Source of the DNA: Xenophilus sp. AP218F
GTDB lineage: Bacteria; Pseudomonadota; Gammaproteobacteria; Burkholderiales; Chromobacteriaceae
Reading direction: 5' to 3'
Assembly: GCA_002213445.1 (NCBI GenBank)
Contig: NJIE01000025.1
Span: 1 to 64,000, forward strand
DNA: 64,000 bases
The notes under the pieces were generated by a model that saw nothing but the letters and a program-made list of their open reading frames with translations, had not been told where the DNA came from and ran no database searches. Both the position numbers and the translations under genes were made by a program. Below, piece by piece: positions 46,751 to 55,460 of this stretch; positions within the stretch are counted from its first letter, which is position 1; every line of letters begins with the position of its first letter.

Positions 46751-46958
46751 CGACAATCTGCTGGCCCTGGGCCGCATCGAAGGCAAGCTGGACATGATCG
46801 TCGCCCACCTCGCCAAGCAGGACAAAAAACTGGAAGAGCTGGACGGCCGGCTGCGCGACGTGGAAATCCAGGCCGCCAAGAGCGGCGCGCTGTCCGGCGC
46901 GGTCTCCGCGCTGCTGGTTACCCTGGCCGGCGAAATGCTCAAACGCCTGCTGCACTGA
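46743..46958 (+). CDS. Small coiled-coil protein with C-terminal hydrophobic segment
   Basis: 71 residues starting with GTG at 46743. A short coiled coil (RIEGKLDMIVAHLAKQDKKL) is followed by an apolar stretch (SGALSGAVSALLVTLAG). It resembles small DUF2730-type or holin-accessory proteins of Mu-like phages in size and position, but no firm family is recognised. Confidence 0.6.
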   Translation: MEHDNLLALGRIEGKLDMIVAHLAKQDKKLEELDGRLRDVEIQAAKSGALSGAVSALLVTLAGEMLKRLLH

Positions 46959-47106
46959 ACTGTCTCATCCGGCCAGCCGCCCCGCGCCGCGGGAAAATGG
47001 CCGCCATCGAATCCCCTCCGCGCCGCCCACTGACATCGCTCAACTGAGCCGCCGCCGCCCTCCCGGCGACACTATGGGCCAAGCGCTTCTTCCCCCGAGG
47101 TATCCC

Positions 47107-47817
47107 ATGTCTTTGCTCATCCCGCTGCAAACCGCCATCGCCGACCGCCTGCAACAGGGCCTGGGCCGCATGGTGCGCGAAGTGGCCGCCGACCTGGACG
47201 AAACCGCCGTCTGCGGCCTGGAGCTGGATCACGGCGGCTGCCGCAGCCGCCTGACGCCGGGCCGCGCCGCGCCGGTCCTGCACCCGCAAGCGCTGGCGCG
47301 TTTGCCGGCGGTATGGACCGTGGCCGGCGGCATCGTCGCCAGCCGCCCGGCCGGCAACCAGCGCCAGCGTTACAAGACCGAGGCCCGCTTCACCGTGCTG
47401 GCCGGCGACCGCCTGCACGCCGACGCCGGCTACCCCGGCGCCGGCGTCTGGGCCCTGGTCTACGCGGTGCGCCGCCTGCTCAGCGCCCAGGACTTCGGCC
47501 TGCCGGTCGCGCCCTTGCTGCCGGAACAGGTTCGTCCGCTGGGCCAGGCCGAACGCGACGGTGAGCCGTGGAGCCTGATGGCCTGCGATTTCTCCAGCCA
47601 CTGGCTGGAGGACGCGCTGGACAACGGCCGCTGGCCCAGCCCGCAAGGCGAGGCCGACCCGGACGCCCTGTTCGCCCGCTTCGGCGGCCGGCTGGACGGA
47701 CCGCAACCTGAGTGGCTGCGCACCCGGCTCGACTACGCCTTCCCCGCCGACGCCGCCTTCCCCGCCGACGCCGCCGTCCGCGCCCAGGACGCCGCGCAGC
47801 GCGCCAAGCCGCGCTGA
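47107..47817 (+). CDS. Mu gp37-like tail protein (DUF1834)
   Basis: 236 residues of the DUF1834 family found just before the sheath gene in Mu-like phages; likely a tail-completion or terminator protein. It begins MSLLIPLQTAIADRLQQGLG. The C-terminus carries two copies of an 18-base repeat (FPADAA twice). The ATG at 47107 follows GAGG. A 148-base gap before it is a likely place for the activator-dependent tail promoter, though no site was identified. Confidence 0.75.
   Translation: MSLLIPLQTAIADRLQQGLGRMVREVAADLDETAVCGLELDHGGCRSRLTPGRAAPVLHPQALARLPAVWTVAGGIVASRPAGNQRQRYKTEARFTVLAGDRLHADAGYPGAGVWALVYAVRRLLSAQDFGLPVAPLLPEQVRPLGQAERDGEPWSLMACDFSSHWLEDALDNGRWPSPQGEADPDALFARFGGRLDGPQPEWLRTRLDYAFPADAAFPADAAVRAQDAAQRAKPR
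47737..47772 (+). repeat. 18-bp direct repeat in the gp37-like gene
   Basis: Two tandem copies of an 18-base unit (GCCTTCCCCGCCGACGCC) at 47737-47754 and 47755-47772. In-frame, adding six residues. Confidence 0.85.
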
Positions 47818-47820
47818 TCC

Positions 47821-47853
47821 CCCGCTTCACCCCCGCTTCACCCCCGCTTCACC
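47821..47853 (+). repeat. 11-bp tandem repeat before the sheath gene
   Basis: Three perfect copies of CCCGCTTCACC directly after the gp37-like stop codon and 62 bases upstream of the sheath ATG. Slippage here would change leader length but no protein. Confidence 0.85.
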
Positions 47854-47915
47854 CCCGCCGCGCCGCCCGGCGCGGCATCCCTCCCGCAACTTCCTCATCC
47901 AGGAGCCCATCGCAT

Positions 47916-49337
47916 ATGGCTAGCCCCAACATCAGCTTCGACCAGATTCCGGCCTCGATCCGCAAGCCGGGCAAGTACTTCGAGTTCAACACCAAACTGG
48001 CGGTGCGCACCCTGCCGGGCAACCCGCAGCGCGTGCTGCTGATCGGCCAGCGTCTGGCCAGCGGCGCCCAGCCGGCGCTCGCCGCGCTGGACGTGTTCAG
48101 CGACGAACAGGCCGCCCAGGCCTTCGGCCGCGGCTCTTACGCCCATCTGTTCGCCCGCGCCGCCATCAACGCCAACCCCTATCTGCAACTGACCGTGATC
48201 GGCGTCGACGATGCCGACAGCGCCGCCGCGGCGTCCGGCTCCATCGCCTTCAGCGGCCCGGCCAGCGGCGGCGGCACGCTCAGCCTGTTCATCGGCGCGA
48301 CGCGCGTCGACGTGGCCGTCAACGCCGGCGACGACGCCGCCAAGGTGGCCTCCGCCGCCAAGGCCGCCCTCGACAAGCAGGCTGACCTGCCCGTCGTGGC
48401 CGCGGTCGCCAAGGAAACGCTGACCCTCGTCGCCCGCCACAAGGGCGCGCAGGGCAACGCCATCGTCCTCAAGGCGCAGGAGCAGATCGCCGGCCTGGGC
48501 GTGACCGTGGCCGCGATGAAGGGCGGCGCAGGCGACCCGGACATCGCCGCCGCCTTGCAGGCCGTGGTCAGCGGCGGCCACCAGGTCGTGGTCAACCCGT
48601 TCAACAACGACGCCGCCTACACCGCGCTGCGCAACCATCTGGACTTCGTCTCCGGGCCGCTGGAGCAGCGCGGCGCCATTGGCGTGGTCGGCCTCACCGG
48701 CAGCCTGGCCGAAGCGGGCGCCAGCGCCGCCAAGCTGGCCAGCGGCCGCGTCAGCGCCGCCTGGTATCGCGGCTCCGCCAAGCTGCCGGGCGAGCTGGCC
48801 GCCGCCTACGCCGCCGTGATCGCCAGCGAGGAAGACCCGGCCCGCCCGCTCAACACCCTGGAACTGAAGGGCATCGACGTGGTGGAGCTGGCGCAGCGCA
48901 GCAGCCGCACCGAGCAGGAAAACGCCCTCAACAGCGGCGTCGCCCCGCTGGAAGTGGGCCCCGGCGAGCGGGTGCAGATCGTGCGCGCCATCAGCAGCTA
49001 CACCAAGGACGCCCAGGGCGTGGACGACCCGGCGCTGCTGGACATCACCACCATCCGCACCCTGGACTACGTCCGCCGCGCTTGCCGCGAGCGCATCGCG
49101 CTGCGCTTCCCGCGCGAGAAGCTGTCCGACCGCACCCCGGCCAAGGTCCGCTCCGAGCTGCTGGACGTGCTCTACAAGCTGGAAGAACTGGAAATCATCG
49201 AACAGGTGGACGCCAACAAGGACGCGCTGATCGTCGAGCGCGACCTGCAGGACGTCAACCGCCTGGACGCCAAGATTCCGGTGGACGTGGTCAACGGCCT
49301 GCACGTATTCGCCGGCCGCATCGACCTGCTGCTGTAA
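47916..49337 (+). CDS. Contractile tail sheath protein (Mu gpL-like)
   Basis: 473-residue sheath subunit whose contraction drives the tube through the target envelope. It starts MASPNISFDQIPASIRKPGKY, typical of Mu-like sheaths, and the C-terminal region (TIRTLDYVRRACRERIALRFPREKL ... VFAGRIDLLL) is strongly family-like. The start has AGGAG. A sheath gene shows the particle is contractile (R-type), not flexible. Confidence 0.93.
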   Translation: MASPNISFDQIPASIRKPGKYFEFNTKLAVRTLPGNPQRVLLIGQRLASGAQPALAALDVFSDEQAAQAFGRGSYAHLFARAAINANPYLQLTVIGVDDADSAAAASGSIAFSGPASGGGTLSLFIGATRVDVAVNAGDDAAKVASAAKAALDKQADLPVVAAVAKETLTLVARHKGAQGNAIVLKAQEQIAGLGVTVAAMKGGAGDPDIAAALQAVVSGGHQVVVNPFNNDAAYTALRNHLDFVSGPLEQRGAIGVVGLTGSLAEAGASAAKLASGRVSAAWYRGSAKLPGELAAAYAAVIASEEDPARPLNTLELKGIDVVELAQRSSRTEQENALNSGVAPLEVGPGERVQIVRAISSYTKDAQGVDDPALLDITTIRTLDYVRRACRERIALRFPREKLSDRTPAKVRSELLDVLYKLEELEIIEQVDANKDALIVERDLQDVNRLDAKIPVDVVNGLHVFAGRIDLLL

Positions 49338-49415
49338 CGCCCCTCAGCCCCTCCGCCGCGCCGGCCGTCCTGGCCGGCGGGCCCCCCATCCCCCTGAATC
49401 GAAAAGGAATCTCTC

Positions 49416-49790
49416 ATGGCTTTGAAAGAATACGCAGGCGCCATCGTTCTGGAAGTGAACGGCCAGGAAATCGACGTGATCGACCTCAACGTCAGCAGCA
49501 AGACCGGCCGCAAGCTGGTGAAAACCATGAACGCCAGCGGCCGCGCCAAGGGCTTCGCCCGCGGCATCTCGGAATACGAGCTGGCGGTCACCGTCTCCAT
49601 CCCGCTGTCCGGCGAACTGGACTGGGAGGCGATCGAAGGCGCCAAGCTGACCGAATACCCGATGGCCCCGGGCGGCAAGCGCGTCAGCTATCTGGACTGC
49701 TTCACGCTGGAAGTGGGCGAGAAGTACGGCGTGGACAACGAGGCGCGCCGCGACATCAAGCTGCTGTCGCTGCGCAAGGTAGCGGAATAA
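49416..49790 (+). CDS. Tail tube protein (Mu gpM-like)
   Basis: 124-residue inner-tube subunit (MALKEYAGAIVLEVNGQEIDV, KTMNASGRAKGFARGI). Follows the sheath by 78 bases with an AAAAGGA ribosome-binding site. In Mu the next gene is a small tail-assembly protein (gp41, with a frameshift product); here it is absent and a hairpin follows instead. Confidence 0.9.
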   Translation: MALKEYAGAIVLEVNGQEIDVIDLNVSSKTGRKLVKTMNASGRAKGFARGISEYELAVTVSIPLSGELDWEAIEGAKLTEYPMAPGGKRVSYLDCFTLEVGEKYGVDNEARRDIKLLSLRKVAE

Positions 49791-49810
49791 CTCCGCTAGG
49801 TTGTTAACCC

Positions 49811-49839
49811 GTGCTGCCTGCGCGTTTGCCAGGCAGCAC
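49811..49839 (+). other. Hairpin between tail tube and tape-measure-position gene
   Basis: Perfect arms GTGCTGCCTG and CAGGCAGCAC around a 9-base loop, 21 bases before the next ATG. No T run follows, so it is not a standard terminator; it could lower expression, mark a recombination junction, or stabilise the upstream mRNA. Confidence 0.6.
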
Positions 49840-49859
49840 GCTTCGACAGGCAGGCTGCG

Positions 49860-52058
49860 ATGACTAAAAAGACTCTCCAGGCACGGAACGGCAAGGCAAA
49901 TGCGGGATTCGATCTCGTCCAGCATGCCTTGTCTTTCCAGGGGAAGGAGAAAATCACCGGTTTAACCGACGCCCAAACTCGCGCCTACGCTTCCGCAGTC
50001 ATGCGGAAAGAAAGCGCCGGCAAGGTTAACAGCGACAACCAGCGGGGATACTACGGCCAGTACCAGTTCGGCGCGGAAGCGCTGGTGGAAACGGGGCTGA
50101 TCGACCGGGAGAAATACAACGCCGCAATCGCCTCGGTCAAAAAGAAATACGGCGAAAACTGGCGCAAACAATGGTATGCGAAGGATGCCGGCCTGCATGC
50201 CAAATTTCTGGAAGACGAGTCCAACTGGAAAATTTCCGGCGGTTTGACGCGCTACCTCGACGATAAAGCCCTGCAAGACGCCAAGTTCGTCGAATTCACC
50301 AACAAGCAGATCCAGCAAGGCATCAAGCTGAAAGCCATCGGCGCAGACGCTTCCGCGGAAAGAATCGCCGCTTTCGCAGGCGCGGCGCACTTGAAAGGCG
50401 TGGGCGGCGCCAACGCCCTTTTCAAGCATCATCGAGAAACACGCGATGGCAACGGCACCTCGACCGCCGAGTACGCCCAGATCGCCCAACAATCCATCAA
50501 CGATCTGGCCCCGCAAGTGGCGCGGGCCATGCAGGACGGCCCGTCCTCCGCTCAATCTGTGCCCGCTGCGCCGCCCCCCGCATCCAGCGCGCCAGCCTCG
50601 CGTGCCGCTCTTGCCGCCAAAACGCACGATCCCGCCGGCGACGCCAGGCCGGCGGCGGCCACCACAACCGCAAGCGCGGCCTTGCCCAAGCATCCGCGCC
50701 CCGCGCTGGATGGGCAGGCGATTTTGAATCAAAGGCGACGCTTCGACGGCTACAAGTACCGCTACGGCGGCAACGGCCAGCAAGACGCCAAGGGCGTCAG
50801 GCGCATCGACTGCTCCCATCTGGTCAATCAGGCGCTGACCGGCGCGGGCTACGCCATCCCTTACCAGACCACCGCAGAAATGGGCGGCTCCAAGTACTAC
50901 GAGGAAATCGCCCCCAAGGACGTCAAGCCCGGCGACATCGCGCTCTGGCGCGGCGACAAGAACCACACCGGCATCGTCGAGGCCTACGACGCCAAAACCG
51001 GCAAAGGCGATTTCTTCGGCGCGCAAAACAAAAAGGGCGCGTCCAGCGCCAAGCTGGGCAAGGGCTCATGGTGGGGCCAGCCGCAGAAATTCCTGCGCCC
51101 CAGGGCCGAATATCTGCAATCCGTGCCGGCGACAAGCCGCGCCGAGGCCGCCGGACAAGCGCCCGCGCCCGCTCAAGCCATGGCCAGCGGCGACACCGTG
51201 CGCAAGCTGCTGAAAACCGAAGGCGCCACCCGCGTCTACCAGATGGCCGACGGCGCGGTGCAAACCCGCGAGGGCGGCACCGTCGCCTGGCGCAACAACA
51301 ATCCGGGCAACCTGAAGTTCGGCTACGCCGGCAGCCGCGACAAAACCGACCACAGCAAGCGCAGCAAGGCCCGGGCGCTGGCCGACGCGCGAAAACGCTA
51401 CCAGGGCGTGGTCGATCTGGACCAGTGGGGCAACGCCATCTTCGCCAACGAGGCCGCCGGCCGCGCGGCCAAGGCGCAGTTGTTGAGCAAACGGCACGGC
51501 GGCAAAACCATAGAGCAGATGCTGCCCAAGTACGCGGTATCCGACTACTCGGGCAAGGCCGACCACGCCCGCTACGCGGCCGGCATCCATAAGCTGGCGG
51601 CCAGCCGCGGCCTGGATCTGCGCGGCAAGAAAATCCAGGATCTGAATCCGGCCGAATTCGAAGCCTTGCTGGACGGCATGAAGAAAGTGGAAGGCTTCAA
51701 AGCCGGCAAGACCAGCGTCAGCCGCCCGGCCGCCGCCGAACCGGCCGCGCCGCCGCCGGCCGACCCGGCGCCCTCGCCAACCGTCCCCGCCGCGAAGAAG
51801 CCCGTCGCCCAGACGCGTCCCCCGGCCGCCGCGCCCGCCGGCCAGGCCAAGGCGAAACCCAAGCCGGCCGCCGGCGAGGAGAGCGCGGGCCGGGGCGGGG
51901 AAGCGACGCTCGCCGCCCTCATCGGCCAGCTCGGCGCGGCGCTCGCCCAGCTCAACAGCCAGCTTGCGCAACCCATCCAGATCCGCGTCGACGTGCAGAA
52001 CGGCAATATCGTCGCCGCCGTCAACGCCGCCAACAGCCAACAACACAGGAGGAACTGA
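49860..52058 (+). CDS. Tape-measure-position protein carrying three cell-wall-hydrolase modules
   Basis: 732 residues. Module 1 (about 10-215) looks like a lysozyme/transglycosylase domain: RKESAGK (candidate Glu51), GYYGQYQFGAEAL, AAHLKGVGGAN. Module 2 (about 290-420) is an NlpC/P60-type cysteine peptidase with Cys318 in RIDCSHL and His369 in NHTGIVEA. Module 3 (about 470-625) has RNNNPGNLKF and a helical remainder seen in phage and effector glycosidases. A Pro/Ala/Lys linker follows, and the last ~40 residues (DVQNGNIVAAVNAANSQ) match tape-measure C-termini. It sits where the tape measure belongs. The first ~600 bases are visibly less GC-rich than the flanks, suggesting module import. Confidence 0.78.
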   Translation: MTKKTLQARNGKANAGFDLVQHALSFQGKEKITGLTDAQTRAYASAVMRKESAGKVNSDNQRGYYGQYQFGAEALVETGLIDREKYNAAIASVKKKYGENWRKQWYAKDAGLHAKFLEDESNWKISGGLTRYLDDKALQDAKFVEFTNKQIQQGIKLKAIGADASAERIAAFAGAAHLKGVGGANALFKHHRETRDGNGTSTAEYAQIAQQSINDLAPQVARAMQDGPSSAQSVPAAPPPASSAPASRAALAAKTHDPAGDARPAAATTTASAALPKHPRPALDGQAILNQRRRFDGYKYRYGGNGQQDAKGVRRIDCSHLVNQALTGAGYAIPYQTTAEMGGSKYYEEIAPKDVKPGDIALWRGDKNHTGIVEAYDAKTGKGDFFGAQNKKGASSAKLGKGSWWGQPQKFLRPRAEYLQSVPATSRAEAAGQAPAPAQAMASGDTVRKLLKTEGATRVYQMADGAVQTREGGTVAWRNNNPGNLKFGYAGSRDKTDHSKRSKARALADARKRYQGVVDLDQWGNAIFANEAAGRAAKAQLLSKRHGGKTIEQMLPKYAVSDYSGKADHARYAAGIHKLAASRGLDLRGKKIQDLNPAEFEALLDGMKKVEGFKAGKTSVSRPAAAEPAAPPPADPAPSPTVPAAKKPVAQTRPPAAAPAGQAKAKPKPAAGEESAGRGGEATLAALIGQLGAALAQLNSQLAQPIQIRVDVQNGNIVAAVNAANSQQHRRN

Positions 52059-53365
52059 TGCTCAGCCTCAACGCCTTCGCCGGCCTTGCCGCCGGCCCGG
52101 TCGCCGACGCCAGCTTCCGCGGCGTGCGTTTCGATTGCCTGAAAAGCGTCGACAGCGCCGAGCGCGATCAGGCGCAGTACGAATATCCGTATCTGGACGG
52201 CGCCGACATCGAAGATCTGGGCCGCAAGGCCCGCAAGGTGGCGCTCAGCGCCATGTTCTGGGGCGCGGACTACCCGCAGCGGCTGCGCGCCTTCATCGCC
52301 GCGCTGGACGCGCCGGGGCCGGGAGAATTGATCCACCCGGTTTTCGGCAGCATGGCGCGCGCCCAGGTATGCGGCTACCAGATCCAGCACGACGCCGACG
52401 CGCCCGATTCCTGCACCGTCGAGGTCAGCTGGGTGGAAGCCACCCCGGGCAACCCTTTCTTCGCCAACCGCTCGCCGCTGTCGCAATGCGAGAGCGTGCT
52501 CGCCGGCAGCGCCAGGCTGCGCCAGCAGGCCGGCGCGATCTTCGCCAGGGCGCAAGAGCTGGCGGCGGCCAGCCAGGGGGCGCTGGCGCGGCTGGGCGCC
52601 TTGCGCCAGCAACTGACCGCCACCGTGACCCAGCTCTCCGGCATGGCGCGGCAGACAGTCGCCATCGCCAACGATCTGCTGGCCGCGCCGCACGCCTTCG
52701 TCGCCGAGGTCAACCGGCTGGTGGACGACATCGCCGACTGGCGCTTCGACGCGCGCCTGTCGGTGGGCATCGCCGTCGGCGGCGCGCCCAAAACGGCGCA
52801 ACCGTCGCCGCGGCCGACGCTGGCGGACTGGAACGCGCTGCGCCGCCGGCTGGACAAGCTGCCCGACCGCGTCCGGCAGAGCATCGCGCCCGGCGGGCCG
52901 ACGCTGGCGCTCGCCGTCTGGAGCAGCGACCAGCAGCGCATCGACGCCCTGCTGCAACTGTCCGCCGCCAGCCGCCTGACCCGCGCCGCCGCCTCGCTGT
53001 TCGCCGCCGAAAGCGAGCAAGCCTCGCTCACCCCGCCGGCGCTGGAGCAGGTGGCTGGCGATGCGCGCGCCGCGCTGCAAACCGCGCTGGATGCGGCGCG
53101 GGAAGGCTTGGCCGAGGACGCCTACCCGCTGACGCAGACGCTGCGCGAGCTGGGCCTGCAAGTGCAGGAAAGCGCCGCCGCGCTGATCGCCCGCCGCCCG
53201 CCGCTGCTCACCCGCCCCGCGCCCGCCGCCTGCAGCCTGCGCCAGCTGGCGCAGCTGTGGTACGGCGACAGCGACCGCGCCGCGGAGCTGCTGCGCCTCA
53301 ACCCGCAGCTGATCCACCCCAACCACCTCAGCGCAGGAACCCCCATCCATGGCTACGCCCGCTAA
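52058..53365 (+). CDS. DNA circularisation/tail hub-associated protein (Mu gpN-like)
   Basis: 435 residues with the N-terminal DNA_circ_N domain (FRGVRFDCLKSVDSAERDQAQ, DLGRKARKV, HPVFGSMARAQVCGY), the Mu N protein, and a LysM-like C-terminus (LAQLWYGDSDRAAELLRLN). In Mu gpN belongs to the tail tip. Despite its name it is structural here. It shares one base with the previous stop (TGATG) and overlaps the next gene by 17 bases. Confidence 0.85.
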   Translation: MLSLNAFAGLAAGPVADASFRGVRFDCLKSVDSAERDQAQYEYPYLDGADIEDLGRKARKVALSAMFWGADYPQRLRAFIAALDAPGPGELIHPVFGSMARAQVCGYQIQHDADAPDSCTVEVSWVEATPGNPFFANRSPLSQCESVLAGSARLRQQAGAIFARAQELAAASQGALARLGALRQQLTATVTQLSGMARQTVAIANDLLAAPHAFVAEVNRLVDDIADWRFDARLSVGIAVGGAPKTAQPSPRPTLADWNALRRRLDKLPDRVRQSIAPGGPTLALAVWSSDQQRIDALLQLSAASRLTRAAASLFAAESEQASLTPPALEQVAGDARAALQTALDAAREGLAEDAYPLTQTLRELGLQVQESAAALIARRPPLLTRPAPAACSLRQLAQLWYGDSDRAAELLRLNPQLIHPNHLSAGTPIHGYAR

Positions 53366-54416
53366 ACACCAGGTCAGCCTGCTGATCGCCGGCCGCGAGC
53401 ACGGCGACTGGACCCACTACGTCATCGACTCCGACCTCGCCCTGGCCGCCGACGCCTGGCAGCTGACGCTGGGCCTGCCTGGCGGCGCGGCGCCGCCCGA
53501 GGTTGCCCCCGGCGCGCCGGTGCAAGTCCGGGTGGACGGCGAAACCGTGCTGCAAGGCCGCGTCGACGAGGCGCGCCATAGCGTGGAGCCGGGCCGGCAC
53601 CAGCTGGCGCTGTCCGGCCGGGACCTGGCCGGCATCCTGCTGGACGCCAGCGCGCCGCTGTTGTCGGCCAAGGCCATGACGCTGGCCGACGTGCTGGACA
53701 CCGTGGTGCGGCCGCTGGGCGTGGCGCGCATCCGCGTCGATCCCCGGGCCGGCGGCCAGATCGACAAGATCAGCGTCGATCCCGGCGCCAGCGCCTGGGA
53801 CGTGCTGACCCGCGCCGCCGCCGCCAACGGGCTGACCGCCTGGTTCGACCCGGACGGCACGCTGACGGTGGGCGGCCCCGACTACAGCCAACCGGTGGCC
53901 GCCCAGCTGACGCTGCGCCGCGACGGCCGCGGCAACAACGTGCTCAGCCTCAGCGAAACCCGCTCCCACGCGCCGCGCTATTCCGAGTTGACGCTGCTGG
54001 GCCAGGCCCACGGCCAGGCGCTGACGCCCGGCCGCCACCAGCTCAGCCACCGCGCCGCGGACCCGGGGCTGGACTACCACAAGCCGCGCATCGTGGTGGA
54101 GCCGGACGCCGCCAGCCTGGCCGAACTCTCCGCCCGCGCCGACAAGCTGCTGGCCGACGCGCGGCTGGCCGGCTACACCCTGCACGCCAGCGTGGCCGGC
54201 CACCACCACAGCGGCGGCCGGCTATGGACGCCGGGACAGAGGATAGCGGTGCGCAGCGAGCCGCACGGCGTGGACGGCGTGTTCTTCCTGATGGCCCGCG
54301 CCTTCGAAGGCGGCCGCGGCGTCGGCGCCGTCACCCGGCTGACGCTGAAGGAAGACCGCTGCTGGATACCGGCGGCCGCCGCCGCCCCAAGCGAAAGGAA
54401 CCCCCATGTGGCATGA
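53349..54416 (+). CDS. Baseplate hub protein (Mu gpP-like, gpD family)
   Basis: 355 residues of the Mu P/late-control-D type, the trimeric hub that joins tube and spike (SLLIAGREHGDWTHYVIDSDL, SGRDLAGILLDASAPL, TPGQRIAVRSEPHGVDGVFFLMARAF). Overlaps gpN by 17 bases and the spike gene by 11. Confidence 0.85.
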   Translation: MATPAKHQVSLLIAGREHGDWTHYVIDSDLALAADAWQLTLGLPGGAAPPEVAPGAPVQVRVDGETVLQGRVDEARHSVEPGRHQLALSGRDLAGILLDASAPLLSAKAMTLADVLDTVVRPLGVARIRVDPRAGGQIDKISVDPGASAWDVLTRAAAANGLTAWFDPDGTLTVGGPDYSQPVAAQLTLRRDGRGNNVLSLSETRSHAPRYSELTLLGQAHGQALTPGRHQLSHRAADPGLDYHKPRIVVEPDAASLAELSARADKLLADARLAGYTLHASVAGHHHSGGRLWTPGQRIAVRSEPHGVDGVFFLMARAFEGGRGVGAVTRLTLKEDRCWIPAAAAAPSERNPHVA

Positions 54417-55032
54417 AGTGGACCAACGCATCCGCCGCGCGCTCAACGAGGCGCGGCAAGGCTTCCGCGCCGTCATCACCCGCGTGGACAGCGCCGGCGG
54501 CGTGCAAACCGCCCAGGCCGACGCGCTGGCCGGCGAACAACTGCAAGACACCGAGCTGTTCCAGCATTACGGCTACACCTCCAACCCGCCGCCGGGCAGC
54601 ATGGCCATGGTGCTGCCGCTGGGCGGCCGCAGCAGCCACAGCGTGGTGCTGGCCACCGAGCACGGCAGCTACCGGCTGCAAGCGCTGCAACCCGGCGAAG
54701 TCGCGCTGTACAGCGACGAAGGCAGCAAGATCGTGCTCAAACGCGGCAAGATCATCGCGGTCAGCTGCGACACCTTCCAGCTGGATTGCCAGCGGCTGCA
54801 GGTCAACGCCAGCAGCCAGGCCAGCTTCTCCACCCCGCTGCTGCAAACCAGCCAGCAACTGGTGGCCGAGGGCCGGATCAGCGGCAACGGCGGGCTGGCC
54901 ATCCAGGGCGGCGGCGGCGCGCAAGTGCGCGGCGACGTCGTCGTGGCCGGCGACGTGACGGCCGACGGCAAAAGCCTGCGAAATCACACCCACAACGGCG
55001 ACTCCGGCGGCGTCACCAGCCCGCCGCGCTGA
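54406..55032 (+). CDS. Baseplate spike protein (Mu gp45/gpV-like)
   Basis: 208-residue tail-spike needle: OB-fold (about 15-105), beta-helix repeats (LQVNASSQASFSTPLLQTS, ISGNGGLAIQGGGG), and a tip with the HxH motif His194-Thr-His196 (NHTHNGDSGG), which binds iron at the tip of P2 and Mu spikes. It pierces the target outer membrane. Confidence 0.88.
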   Translation: MWHEVDQRIRRALNEARQGFRAVITRVDSAGGVQTAQADALAGEQLQDTELFQHYGYTSNPPPGSMAMVLPLGGRSSHSVVLATEHGSYRLQALQPGEVALYSDEGSKIVLKRGKIIAVSCDTFQLDCQRLQVNASSQASFSTPLLQTSQQLVAEGRISGNGGLAIQGGGGAQVRGDVVVAGDVTADGKSLRNHTHNGDSGGVTSPPR

Positions 55033-55109
55033 ATTTCGCCTCGCGCCTCCCCACCCGGTCACTGACCGCCTTCCCCTGCCGCCAGGCCTCCCCAACCCGG
55101 ACAATCGAT

Positions 55110-55460
55110 ATGGACCCGCTACTCGACCCCGCCACCGGCGACTACGCCGGCCCCGCCACCGACACCCTGGCCAACGCCGTCTACCTGCGGCTGATGACGC
55201 CGCTGGGCGGCTGGTGGGCAGACCCTTCCCTCGGCTCGCGCCTGCACCTGCTGGCTCGCAGCAAGCACACCAGCCGCGTCGACCTGCTCGCCTGCCAATA
55301 CGCCGAGCAGGCGCTCTCGCCGCTGCTTGCCGACGGCCGCGCCCGAAGCGTGGACGTCAGCGCCCGCCGCCAGGGCAAGGGCCGCCTGCTGCTCTCCGTC
55401 GCCGTCGTCGAAAGCGGCGGCCGGCAACGCCATTTCCAACATCAAGTGAGGATAGCCTGA
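55110..55460 (+). CDS. Baseplate wedge protein (Mu gp46, GPW/gp25-like)
   Basis: 116-residue gp25-like protein (DPLLDPATGDY, LRLMTPLGGWWADPSLGSRLHLL), which starts sheath assembly at the baseplate. It begins 77 bases after the spike gene and its stop overlaps the next start (TGATG). Confidence 0.85.
   Translation: MDPLLDPATGDYAGPATDTLANAVYLRLMTPLGGWWADPSLGSRLHLLARSKHTSRVDLLACQYAEQALSPLLADGRARSVDVSARRQGKGRLLLSVAVVESGGRQRHFQHQVRIA

Noticed and set aside
49811-49839. Terminator between tail tube and the next gene
   Set aside because: The hairpin is perfect, but no T run follows, and the downstream gene belongs to the same late operon.
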